From Zarea fungicola (Eukaryota; Ascomycota; Sordariomycetes; Hypocreales; Cordycipitaceae): a stretch of DNA of 64,000 nt. The notes beneath the pieces were generated by a model that ran no database searches, had not been told where the DNA came from, and saw nothing but the letters and a program-made list of their open reading frames with translations. A program made the position numbers and the translations under genes. This document shows positions 43,172 through 54,915 of the stretch, in pieces. Location of the stretch: NCBI GenBank assembly GCA_900169235.1, contig FWCC01000223.1, forward strand, positions 124,001-188,000, in the 5' to 3' direction. Position 1 is the first letter of the stretch, and every line of letters starts with the position of its first letter.

Positions 43172-45855
43172 ATGGAGACTGAGTTGCCTCTTCCGTTTCT
43201 GGTCAGTGTCGCTGTCCCCCCAGGATTGGCTAATCTCGATGGCCTCACTCGTGAAGAGGTTTCGATTCTCGGATGTCCTTTTCTTGACGCCAAACCGCAA
43301 CTTATCGAGAAATTCGCCAAGTTCTTCAACCGCCACAGCACCGAGTTCCAAGCCCACCTCGATGCCACTGCGCTCGAATCGCAAGACCATGTGCTAAACT
43401 TTCTTGATCGCGGTGCCAAGAGAGTCTTTGTTGCACCCGAGACCCTGTCCCAGTATACTGAACTTGGTGCCAGAGTGCTCCCTGCTGTGTCTACCCCAGA
43501 CTTGTCTGCCGCCTCCGAGCACGGCCTGCTTGTTCGTGGCTTTGACCCCAAGACCTGGGATGTCACCAAGTTCATAGCCGATGCGCAGGCCACAAAGCCC
43601 AAGATTCTCTACCTCAAACCTGCCGAGGGCGTCTCGCTACAAGAGTTGATTGATATTGCGCAAAAAAGCAACGCAATTCCTATCCTTCCCTCCGCCGGTC
43701 TGACCACCAACAAGCAGGACACCAGCAAGCTGCTCCTGTCCAAGGTCCTAAGCAGCCAATGGAAGTCGGACCGGCCCGACGGTCTTGTTCCCACGGTTGT
43801 TACAGATGAAGCTGGTATCTCTCTTGGTCTCGCGTACACCAGCGAGGAGAGCATACTAGAGGCTCTGCGCACACAGACTGGTGTCTACCAAAGCAGGAAG
43901 CGAGGTCTGTGGATTAAAGGTGCCACCTCAGGTGACACGCAAGAACTTGTGCGCATTGCTCTTGACTGTGATAATGATACCCTCAAATTTGTGGTGAGAC
44001 AAAAGGGCCGCTTCTGCCACCTGCAGCAGTTTGGCTGCTTTGGCAACCTCGGCGGCATTGCCGCTCTCGAGCAGACTCTCGTTTCCCGCAAGGAATCTGC
44101 CCCCGAGGGTTCTTATGCCGCTCGTCTTTTCTCGGATGAGAAGCTTCTTCGAGCCAAGATCATGGAGGAGGCCGAAGAACTTTGCGATGCCAAGACAAAA
44201 GAGGATGTTGCCTTTGAAGCTGCCGATTTAATATTCTTTGCACTGACCAAGGTCATCAGCGCCGGTGTTAGCCTGGCCGATGTTCAGGCTAACCTGGATG
44301 CAAAGAGCCTCAAGGTCAAGAGACGGCCAGGCAATGCCAAAGGCAAATGGGCTGAAAAGGAAGGTATCGCGGTTCCAGATGCCGCTCCTGCTCCCGCTCC
44401 TTCTCCGTCAAAGCCAGCTGCGGCTGTAGAGGCCGCTTCGACTACTGACCGTATCCTCATGCAGCGCATCGAGTCTGCTGCCATCTCGGAATTGGATCTT
44501 CAGAAGACCCTTCAGCGCCCTTCACAAAAGTCTCCCGAGACTATTCTCAAGATTGTCGGGCCTATTGTTGATGATGTTCGCAAGGGTGGTGACAAGGCTC
44601 TGCTCTCTTACACTCACAAGTTTGAAAAGGCCACTTCTCTCACATCGCCTGTCCTAAAGGCTCCCTTCCCCGCTGAGCTCATGAAGCTTTCCCCCGAAAC
44701 GACCACGGCTATCGACCAGTCGTACGAGAATATTCGCAAATTCCATGCCGCCCAGGCGGAGGACAAGCCACTCAGCGTCGAGACCATGCCTGGCGTGATC
44801 TGCGGCCGCTTCTCACGCCCCATTGAGCGCGTCGGCCTTTACATCCCTGGCGGTACCGCAGTCCTTCCCAGCACTGCTCTCATGCTTGGTGTCCCTGCCA
44901 TGGTTGCTGGCTGCAACAAAATTGTGCTCGCCTCGCCACCTCGTGCTGATGGCAGTATATCGCCCGAGATTGTCTACATTGCCCACAAGGTCGGCGCCGA
45001 GAGCATTGTTCTCGCCGGTGGTGCTCAGGCTGTCGCCGCCATGGCGTATGGCACTGAGAGCGTCAGCAAAGTGGACAAAATTCTTGGCCCTGGTAATCAG
45101 TTTGTTACGGCGGCCAAGATGCACGTCAGCAACGATACCAACGCCGGTGTGAGCATTGACATGCCTGCTGGCCCTTCCGAAGTGCTTGTCATTGCCGACA
45201 AGGATGCCAATCCGGCTTTTGTCGCCTCTGATCTTCTCTCCCAGGCGGAGCACGGCGTAGACAGCCAGGTGATTCTCATTGCTGTTGACCTTTCAGAGGC
45301 GCAGCTCACGGCCATTGAGGATGAGGTACACAATCAGGCTATTGCCCTGCCGCGTGTTGAGATTGTGCGCGGCTCCATCAAGCATTCTGTCACAGTCTTG
45401 GTTAAGACGATTGAGGATGCCATGCGCATCAGCAACGACTATGCCCCCGAGCACTTGATTCTACAGGTCAATGACGCCGTTAGGCTGGTCGAGAAGGTGG
45501 TAAACGCTGGCAGTGTGTTTATTGGCCAGTGGACTCCAGAAAGTGTGGGTGATTACTCTGCTGGTGTCAACCACTCACTACGTAAGTCTTTTTAATGAGT
45601 CCTTTTATGACATAAACGCTAGGTAAAGACAATTTGACTAATGCTTTTTTTAAAGCTACCTATGGCTACGCCAAGCAATACTCGGGGGTCAACCTTGCCT
45701 CGTTCATGAAGCACATTACCTGCTCCAACCTGACCAGCGAGGGTCTTCGGAACGTCGGCTCGGCTGTCATGCAGCTTGCTGGCGTCGAGGAGCTCCACGC
45801 ACACAAGAGAGCTGTAGAGATTCGCTTGAAGTATTTGAATGAGCAGAAGCAGTAA
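43172..45855 (+). CDS. HIS4: trifunctional histidine biosynthesis enzyme (HisI-HisE-HisD)
   Basis: Fused phosphoribosyl-AMP cyclohydrolase, phosphoribosyl-ATP pyrophosphatase and histidinol dehydrogenase, covering histidine pathway steps 2, 3 and the final two oxidations. Exons 43172-45581 and 45656-45855 give 869 aa; the intron (phase 1) joins NHSL to [14 protein letters not shown] fungal N-terminal domain (1 to about 235) precedes the cyclohydrolase region ([13 protein letters not shown], near 245). The pyrophosphatase has [11 protein letters not shown] and [12 protein letters not shown] near 330-350. The dehydrogenase runs from about 430 to the end with [39 protein letters not shown] and the zinc-site segment [12 protein letters not shown]. 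Domain order and length match Saccharomyces His4. Confidence 0.97.
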
Positions 45856-46425
45856 TACTTGCACAGGCCAAGAAATCAACACACCGCCAAGGGGACTGGA
45901 TTAGAAGGAACATGCAAGATTCCAAGCATGAAGCAAAGAAAAGGAGAGAATAACGAGAACACACAGATGAAAAAATAAAAGATAAAAAGCTGAGACAAGA
46001 TCTAATAATGTAGATTTAGCATGGTAGCACACGGAAGTTACACAGGAATTTGAGGTAACATTTTCCTTATATGAAAAACGTTTAAAGTAGATAAATCATA
46101 AATGGTCCAGTATCAGCATATCTAGGATGCATATGTTGTTTCTATTGAATTGTTAACACAGGTCTATATACTTGTTTATGGGGCACTACACACCAAACAC
46201 GTTCTAGAGCAGAATAGAAAAAGGGAGAAAAGAAAACACCTAACTAAGTAACCCAACCAAAAGTTGTTTTTTTTTTCAAAGATGCGCGCCACGCTATGCT
46301 TTTAACATGAAAACTAGCTCCCCACATCAGTGCACCCCTCGCCAACAAATGTGTGTACAAAAAGAAAAGAGAAGACAGTTGACCCAAAGATGGATTTCAA
46401 TCATCAAGTGTCGATTTTTCTCCAT
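45856..46425. other. intergenic region downstream of HIS4
   Basis: AT-rich convergent 3' flank. No gene seen before the small ORF that begins at 46551 on the minus strand. Confidence 0.5.
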
Positions 46426-46551
46426 CTAGTCGGATGGGGAGCGAATCTCGACCGGCTCTAGTACCAGCGCTTTTAGTACTTGCGGAGGCCCGTCTCGGAT
46501 GTCGAGTGCGGCGATGCCTTTGCCCTGTTTGATTGTCGCAAAATCTTCCAT
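46426..46551 (-). CDS. possible 41-aa small ORF just downstream of lipin
   Basis: ATG 46551 to TAG 46428 (minus) encodes 41 aa beginning MEDFATIKQGKG and ending EIRSPSD. The composition is protein-like (mixed charged and aliphatic residues, no low complexity) in contrast with the AT-rich DNA on both sides. It begins only 25 bp after the lipin stop on the same strand. It could be a separate micropeptide gene, an alternative 3' exon of lipin, a 3'-UTR ORF, or chance. I recognise no family. Confidence 0.3.
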   Translation of the reverse strand: MEDFATIKQGKGIAALDIRDGPPQVLKALVLEPVEIRSPSD

Positions 46552-46576
46552 TTAGCCAAAATTGTCATTTTTTTCA

Positions 46577-48807
46577 TTATTTTTGTTTCTTGTCCATTGA
46601 TAGGTGACCAACCCCAGTAATTATTTCTGCAGCATAGTCTTCTTCAAGATCTTCGGCGTTCTTCTTCATGATTTTCGTGTCGTTGCCGTCTTCATATTCA
46701 TCGTCCTCGTCGTCGGCTTCCTCGTCTTCTTCATCTATTTGACTCTCGACCATGGACGCAGTCAAGCGGCTTTCGGGTTCGTCAACTGAGGCTTGAGAGA
46801 TGTAGCTGTCGCCGAGGCGCTCATCCATGTCTTCGTCTTCACCGTCAGTGTACTCGCTACCCTCGTCCACGTCGCCCTCGATATCGTCACTATCACTTGC
46901 AGAAAAGTCGTCCATTTCTAGAGGGGTATTTCTCCAGTATTTGAAATCTGTGTAATCTTCACCACCGCCTTTGACCAGAGTTGATACTGGAGGGAAGTAG
47001 TGGTCCACGACCTCGTTGATGTGGACATAGCTCATCTTGAGCTTGTTCAGGCTCAACAAGTCAAGGGAAACTTCCGAGTTGGAGTTGATTGTGAAGATGC
47101 GGTTTCGAGGAACATCGACTGTTCGGTACGAGATTTGATCGGTTAGTCGGTTTCCAAATCCGGCATAAAATGGTGTCCCATCCGGTCCATAGAGATTGGC
47201 AATGTCGCGAAGAGTGGCCATCTTAAAAACATGCGGCTTTCGTAGGTATACCTCGCGACGTAAAGCGGCCATTGTTCGATCTGGCGAAAGAATTGTCGGG
47301 CCGTGGGGCATCCTACAACCTTCCTGGACAATGTTGTTGAGGTATGCTCTGGTAGTGTCAGCCTGACCAACAGAGCGACTTGTTAGATACATGATGTTGT
47401 ATCCATTGAGTTCAATATCGCTGTAAAGTTTGGCAATTCCGGCATGCGTCCAGTCACGACCAATCATGTTGAGCACATGGCCGAGGGCGTCGGATTTTGT
47501 AATTGTTCCGTCAATATCCGAAATAACAACGGGGGTATCGTACTTCCAGAGGTACATGTTGGCAGTACAAGTGGCACGGTTGACGGTAAAGCTCATGGGA
47601 TTCTCACCCGACTTCAACTCGAGATTTTTGAGCTGGTCACTAGTCAAGCGCAACGTCTTGGCATAGTTGCGGTTCGGGTTGCCAACACCGGTATCAGCAG
47701 GAGTTCGTGGGGGCGTCTGGAGACCAGCGGGGCCAGCATCAGACTCGGAGCGCCGATGAGCAGGTGCACGGTGGGAGTTTGTGACGTCGCTGCCGTCACT
47801 CTGGTAGCCGGGATCGGAAACGGCGTCGGCGGCCACACCATGGCGATGAGCCTGGAGTGAGGACTCAATAGTTCTGTTCATGGCAGCCTTCTTGGCACTC
47901 TCGCTGCTGTAAATCCATAGGTTTCCCTCTTCGTCGAAACCAAAAAGGGCACCGATATCGTAGTTGCCGTCGAGCTCCTCAGACAGAATTTTTCTGGCTT
48001 GGATTTCAGCCCGGAGCATCTCTTCTTCGCTGCTCCGGAAACCCGTCATGTCCAGCATGAGATCACCAGTCTCGGTGACCTGACTGGGAATATTGACCGC
48101 AGAAAGACCACGCGACAGAGTCATGGCCCTGTCAATAGCTTCCTGGATATTGACCGGTGGCGGACTCTGCGATCGTTCGGATCGCAGCTCTCCTGCCTCG
48201 CTAGTCTCGGGCTCGACTGAGCGTGCGGAATGGCGAAGTACGTCATCGCTGCGATGGCGAGCAAGAGCGGCAGACCAGTCGCCAGAAGCTGGCCTTGGGT
48301 TTGACAGGTTGAGGGGCGAGGAGAGCGGAGTGGGGTAGCCTGTTGGTCAGAGTTAGTAACGTGTGTCGAAATGATGAGCTATGACTTGCCATTTTCGTCC
48401 AGGTTGCCGCTTGAAGCTTCGGCATCCAAGTCGAATTGATCGGGAACCCCCAGCTGAGAAGCAGACTCGTCAGGGCCGAGGGGCGGGCTGCTAGCGGGCG
48501 AAACAAGCGGTGATGTCTGCATGGATTCTGGGATTGTTTCCGTTGTTTCAAAAACAAAGAATGCTTCACCACCCTCACCAAGCTTCATGGAGTACTCCTG
48601 CTTGGAACCATTGATTCGGAACTCAACCTTTTTCTCGTAGGGCCGCAGCAAGGAAAATTTGCCGAAGCGAACGTGAAACGGGGAGCATGCGAGAGTGCCA
48701 TCCTCGTGTTCGACAACGATGACGTCGATAGCACCACTAAGGGTAGCAGGGTTTATGGAATTCCATGCCGTCGACACAGAGTCGCTGATGTTGCGGACGT
48801 ACTGCAT
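46577..48807 (-). CDS. lipin-type phosphatidate phosphatase (Pah1/Smp2/Ned1)
   Basis: Mg-dependent phosphatidate phosphatase making diacylglycerol from phosphatidic acid at ER/nuclear membranes; also affects nuclear shape. Exons 48807-48390 and 48339-46577 on the minus strand give 726 aa. The intron (50 nt, TACTAAC branch point) has a GC donor: G|GCAAGT. Only this boundary restores frame, giving DENG-YPTPLSSP. N-LIP domain: MQYVRNISDSVSTAWNSINP to about residue 100, including ACSPFHVRFGKF. The C-LIP HAD domain carries the catalytic DIDGT at residues 414-418, WKYDTPVVISD before it, YLTSRSVGQAD, LSPDR and FYAGFGNRLTD. The C-terminal 120 residues are very acidic (Asp/Glu runs). Confidence 0.95.
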
Positions 48808-50955
48808 TATAGAAAGCTACCGTCCGTTCGTTGCTAGGTGCGGCTGGGAAGTTGTCAAGTCGCGAGGCAGGCGCAAATGCGCAAGGCCAGACGAAGCGAT
48901 CTAATGTGCAAAGCGAGGTGGTGCAGGAGGTCTTTCGAATGGGCTATGCTTGAAAGTTGAATATGTAGCTTGCTATGCGAGATTGCAACTTGCAACGGCG
49001 AAAACGCGGCCCAGATGCAGTCCGCCGTTGGTGAAGGAAAAACGGCCGGGTTACGGTTGTGTGTGTGTGTGTGTTGCGTAACGATGACGGGTCGTCGCAG
49101 GGCGGCGGGGCACTCTTGACTGTAAGACAAGGCAAAGGGCTGTTGGGATGCGAATTAAACAAAAGACTGTGCCAGTGTTAAAAGACACGGCTAGTGGCGA
49201 GGATGAAATGCGAAGGGCGAAGGGAAATGAGTACTAAGGGGAAAGAAAAGTTGAAGCCGGCGGAACAAATTTGGGATGAAAAGAGTTGTTGAGGCCCGGG
49301 CTTGGCAATGCCGCAGTGGCTCGTTCAGCCTGGCGGGCGGCCATGTCAGATCTGGTAGCAAGCAATTCGAGAAGCACATGATAAATTGAACACAGGACCC
49401 ACGACTGCAAAGCCAGGCTGACGCAGGCGAGGTGAGCCGCTAAAGAGACCTTGGGCCAGTGGACTACAAGTGGTACTCTTACAGCACTATAACGTTATCG
49501 AAACAGTTCTTGGCAATCCCAGCACGGCGACGCCGGTAAAAACCCATGGTCTTTGAGGAGCCGCGGCCCAGCAAAGAATACTATCATGTGTCTTTGTTCG
49601 AGTCGATTTTTTTTTTCTTTTTGGTGCAAACACTGGATCCCACCAAATTCAACCCCTTTCCTTCTGATTCATATCTAATCTGTTTAGAAATCTGCTCATC
49701 CGTGTCCGTGCCCTTTAGCAACAGCCTATACAGCCAACAGTGTGCGGCTGCACTGATGAATAAATCAAAGATTGTCTCACGCCTCGAGTCGTCTTGTTGG
49801 GGACAATGTAGACCCCAACTGTTAATAAACAGCACCCACCAAGTTTCACGCATGCATGACGGCGGCGTTTTCTGGTTCGGACTGCTGGGCCGAACTCGTC
49901 GATGGCGTTCGGCCGCTAAAAAGACTGGACGCAGGGAAGCTGGGGCGTACCGAGCCTCCGACATCTCCAGTCCCCGCCGAGGGCTCGTCAGCGAAGGAGA
50001 ATCATAAGCCAGGTTGGCTACAAGGCTGGTGCTCTTGCGCTCTTGCTAGCTCTTACAAGGCTGCTGCTGCCTTGGAGCCGCAGATGGGCAATCCATCTGG
50101 AACATGGTACTAATAAGCGTGTCCTCACACCGGTACCGCACCAACAAAATTCTGGCCAATGTTGTTCGTTATTACAATGGGCGAGGACTCACTCCGTACT
50201 GGCGTCGATTCAGATTGGCCGGGGATTCACATGAAGCGCAATCCAAAATGGCACCTTTTGCTCGAAATACTGTTGCCTTGAGGTGTTGGAATCATACCTG
50301 TCCTACCTCGGTATCAGCCACATGTAATTAAGTTTAGGCAACGGAGCATCATCACAGGCATCAGGCATAATTTTGCCAATTAATTGCAGCGCCTTTTGCT
50401 CTGAGCTGTACTCAATGCCGTCATTTTGTCCGTGTCAAATTATTTACTGCATCTCGGCTTTCCCCCTCTCCAGACCCAATACAACAGTATTCAGTAGCTT
50501 GACTGTAGATCTCAGCCGCTCTGGTACGGCCATGCGGAGACTCAATGAAAAATGAGCCAGCTCCACTGCGCCGTCTGCTTCACAGGGCTCAAATGCGCTG
50601 TACATATGCATAATACAGTGCCACTAGCCCCAAAGGCACTGTATTGGTATACCTTATTTCAGTGTGGCTATACAGTGCTTGAGACCGTTATCTGCGCACA
50701 GTACTGCCGCTCATATTACGCCTCCCGATCGACTCTGGCACCCAATCATCTCGCCAGATTTGGCGGTCCGCTACTCCATACCTAGTACCCAAGGCTCAAG
50801 CAAGCCAAACTGCCTTTTGATTCAACATCCACCACCACAACCACCACCACCACCACATCCACGTTTTTTCCCCGACTCCAACCCTCGCCCCCATCTTCAA
50901 ATAGAGCCTCCAGCGCCAGGTTCGCTGTTGCTCTTATGTCCTGGGTGCCGCGATC
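48808..50955. promoter_or_regulatory. divergent intergenic region, lipin / FN3 protein
   Basis: About 2.1 kb shared between minus-strand lipin and the plus-strand FN3 gene. Holds (GT)8 at 49059-49074, a CAC/CCA repeat at 50830-50856 and a TACTCCGTA-like nonamer at 50190-50198. Frames of up to 150 codons here have no domains and include homopolymer translations; no gene supported. Confidence 0.5.
49059..49074. repeat. (GT)8 microsatellite
   Basis: Eight uninterrupted GT dinucleotides in the lipin upstream region. Confidence 0.9.
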
Positions 50956-53900
50956 ATGGTGTGGCAGTTTCTGGCATGGACTGCTGGCACCTCAATCTTC
51001 GTCTTTTTCTGTTATTTTCTCCGCCCACTTGAATACTTTCCAATAACCTTCTTCACCGTCATCGCCGCCGCCTTCATCATTTTTGACCCACGCGAATGGC
51101 TGCTGCAGAGCTATTTCGAGGCGCACGAATTCTTGCTTCATATGCCCATCAATGATTTTCTAGAGCAATATTTTCATACCTTCGTCACCATAATCTCGGC
51201 TCTTTGGTGCGTCTTCTTACCGAATTCCCCCTCCGTTTTTGCCTCGTCTTGGTCGCGACCGTTTCATTCTGACCGTTTCGCATCCACGTAGGCTTATCCA
51301 CCGCACGCTCCAAACTCTCTTGAAGCCAGTCCCCGATCTCATCAACATCCTTGGTGTCGACATCCCCGACCCCCCGGACGTCTGCCTTGCTGGCATCCGT
51401 TCCGATGCGGCCACTCTCAACTGGAGCCGCCCCCCGAGCAATAAGCCCGTACAAAAATACTCGATACAAGTTAATGGAGTTCACGGTTCGTTTGTTTTTT
51501 CAACTGCTTTTGACCATCCCCCTCATGCAGCGTGCCACCTAGTCAGATCGGATGCTAATACCCTCCTGCAGTCGGTGATTCCCCTGGAAATGAAATAGCC
51601 ATTACCGTAACCGGCTTGAAGCCGAATCATTTTTACAATATTCGCGTCGTCGCTGTCGCTCCAAACAATTTTCAATCTGCAGGCCCTGTTATTCGTCTGC
51701 GCACTTTCGGCAAGGACGGCAAGCCACAGCTCGGTAACGCGCGTCTACCCACCAACTTTTCCCCCGACCAGCATCGTCGCGGCTCTGCCGACGATGGCAA
51801 CGATTCCGACTCGCCTTCTAGTACCCTACCTTCCCTTGAGGCCGCGCCAGTCTTGGACGGTGGCGTTTCTGTCGTCCGCGATACCAATGGCTCGCTCACC
51901 AGTCAGCGACGAAACACCATCAACAGACGCCATTCTCCCTCTGTCGCAAGCGTCGATCGACCTCAGATCAAGCAGCAGGGCTCAGAAGAACCCGAACTGT
52001 CACTGGAAGAGTTGAACAAGCGTTTTGAAAGCATCAGAAATGAAATCGATGAAACCCTTGCCCAGTATGCTAAAGACGAAGCCGAATGCAAGTCTCAGGA
52101 GGACGAGCTAAAGCGAGAAAAAGAACGAAAGCGCCAGTTTCTGAAGGAAAAGGAGGAGCAGACGGCACAGCTCAAGGCCATGATGCGAACTACCATGGAA
52201 CAAATGCGAGCCGCTGAAAAGGACCGCGCCAAGAAGGAGCAGAGTTTAAAGGACAAGGAAACCAAAAAGACAAAGATTAAGGAGAGCATAACGAAGCTTG
52301 AAGATGAGATTGAACGTATGAAGACGGAACGTAAAAAGTTCCAAAAGCAGAAAACCGAATTGCTTCAGAAAAGAGACAAAGAGGTTCGCACGCTCGACGA
52401 CGGAAACAGAGAGCTGCAAGACAAATGCACTGAGCTGGAGTCAGAGCTAAAGGAAAAAGGCAAGCAATTGCAGGACCTCAAGGCTACACGCGAGTTGCTG
52501 CCTGGGGCCGATGATGAGCACTGGAAGGATGAAGATGAACGAATGGCTCAAGACTGGGACGCCAATCGGCGTAGCATCCATTCTCGTCTAGTGTCGGAGC
52601 TCAAGTTGGCTCATCAGCTGGATCAGCAAATACAGGCCCTCGCCGACCAGCTCACGCATCTTTCTCAGCAACAGCTATACTTTGCCCAACAAAGCTCCGC
52701 CGCGCTCGACTACGACGGCTCATTGCCTCCGCAGCAGAAAAGGCTGAGCGCGAATGGTATTGTCTTGCGCGAGCAAGGCACGCCATCACCGCACCCCCTC
52801 CCAGCTTCCGAGCCCAGCTACCCGCCTGCCAGTGGCTACGTGCACGCACCATTTCCCCCGAGGCTGTTTGCTGATGACCCAGACCCAACGGATGAACCCC
52901 AGACAGAAGCAGAATTCAAGATGGCTTCCGGCCCGCTCAGTCCGTTGGCCCAGACATTGTTGCCCTCGAATATATTCGATGAAATGGAAGATCAAGATGA
53001 CGATGACATGGATGCGCCATACATACGCGACTCTTTTGGTTTAACAGAGCATGATCCTCAATCTCCCGCCTCCTCTAGCCCGTCATTCCATGCATTTTCG
53101 AGCCCACATGGTTCAAGCCATAATTTGCCTTATTCGCCTTACGCCGACAACACCGATAGGATCTCGCTCAATATCAATCAAGCTCCAAGCTCACCTGCGG
53201 TTAACAGATTCAGTAGCTTGCTTTCCACGTTTCAGCGAAATCGCGGCGCAAAGCAACTGGAAGAAGGTCCTCCTATTGGAAGCCTCAAATCCGGCCAGAG
53301 CCAGTCCTTTCCCCGTGTTGCGGAGGAAAGCGAAAGCAGCGAGCCAAGGCGAAGGATCAACTTCCCCTGGATGGGTCGCAGCTCGACTGGCCCTGATGGA
53401 GCAATTGGTGGTCACTTCTCATTTGGCGGACGATTACTGAATAAGCCTCCGAATGGTCTAGACCGAGATCCCGATGGATCTCGACCTGCCTCCATTGCAT
53501 CATCGGATATGCCGAGGCCGTCCACAGATAGTGGCTCGATTTGGGGCCATCCTAGCGAAGGTGTTGCTGCCAAAAACCGACTATGGCAAGCTGCAGATGG
53601 CCGCTGGCCGTCGCGCAACAACTCGAGGCGACCGTCCATTCATGGAACAGGTAGTGTTTTAACAACTACTCTTGCATCTGCCGACGATGAAATTCTAGAC
53701 GAGTACGACCTGCGTCAAACATCTGCCAGCCAGGTAGGAGTTATCGGATCAGGTCACCCAGCTCCGTCAAAGTTCGTCAATCAGAGGCTCAACCCGAACG
53801 CTCCCACATTTATGGGCAACTTCTTTAGAAAGGACAAATCCAAGTCCAAGGATGTCACTCCAAGTATTGAGCTACCCCCTGCCTCAGATGACTCGCCGTC

Positions 53901-54408
53901 GGAGCCCAGAATCTCGCGCGACACTCAGTCGATCCACACGCAGACATCCGTTTCAGTATCAGAATCCCATGAGTCTCTAATGTTAGATGGTACAATTTCC
54001 AATGCCGCATCTGATTTGAATTCTCTATCCGGATCACTCTCCAAGGATCAAGAGAACAAAGTGAAAAAGCTCTTCCGAAAGGGTAGCTCAGGCAAATTCA
54101 GCTTGTCATCAAGACTTGGCAAAGATTCTGGGCTATTTAAGAAAGGTCCTGGTAGCACCGCCAACTCTGATAAGAACATTTCGGCAGACCAACGATCTAG
54201 CATTGGTGACATTGATGATGTTGGCGAAGATGTTCAGTTCGGTCGCAGTTACGACAGCATGGCGAGTGTCCCGTCTCTTGGGCCCAAGGCATCCAAGGAT
54301 GGGACACAGTCCCGCATTGGTTCGTGGCGCTTCTCTAAGAAGAAAAAGGGCAAGGACGCGGCAGCAAAGGAAAGCTTGGAGATTGATAGGGCTACGGATG
54401 ACGAGTGA
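50956..54408 (+). CDS. membrane-anchored fibronectin-III and coiled-coil protein
   Basis: Exons 50956-51206, 51292-51485 and 51572-54408 give 1093 aa (junctions SALW-LIHRTL and NGVH-VGDSPG). Order seen: two close hydrophobic segments in the first 45 residues (TSIFVFFCYFL, ITFFTVIAAAFIIF), so an N-terminal membrane anchor. One fibronectin type III domain spans about 110-190 (PPDVCLAGIRSDAATLNWSRP ... ITVTGLKPNHFYNIRVVAV, an FN3 strand pattern). A Lys/Glu-rich coiled coil runs from about 290 to 520 (EELNKRFESIRNEIDETL). The remainder is long, disordered and Ser/Pro-rich with basic patches (FFRKDKSKSKD, RFSKKKKGKD). FN3 is uncommon in fungal intracellular proteins. A scaffold or tether at a membrane is inference; I know no precise function. 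Confidence 0.87.
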
Positions 54409-54915
54409 TGGCAACTCTGGTTAGCAGTGTGGCGTTCTTGATGGTATTGAATATATATGCATACTTTCTCTCTTGATTTATTTTACTCTGGCACATGTGA
54501 CTGTCTACGAACCCAGCTGTAAGTGTGTGGAGGCTCTGTTTGTCGGTACACTCAAGATGTGCAAATTATGGGGTTTGGTTAGCAAAATAGCTACAAAAGT
54601 GAATAAGACATGAGGCCAACAACACTGAGGCGCAGCGTGTCTTCCCACAGCACGAGCAACAGCACCTACACGAGCCAGTCCGTGTAATTCTTCTTTTCCC
54701 GGGTACTTATTTTTCACGGTATTGCGTAGGGTAGCTAGGCATACATGAATGTATGAAGATGTGGCTGCCCCACAATTGCCCGATGTGTCTGGGGATTAGT
54801 GGAAGCGTGGCCAGGTCCCATGAGCCTCGACCAACTTCCTACGAGCTTCTCTATACCACGACAACATCGCAACTGGACAAGGCGGCAAACACTGTCGCTG
54901 GGGTCTTGCAGTAGG
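54409..54915. other. intergenic region between FN3 protein and Vps53
   Basis: About 500 bp, no gene. In-frame ATG 54820 could extend Vps53 by 32 residues, but it has C at -3 and the added sequence is not family-like. Confidence 0.5.

Noticed and set aside
49546..50331. Frames of 60-153 codons between lipin and the FN3 gene
   Set aside because: Include translated homopolymers (Phe runs), no motifs, and inconsistent composition.
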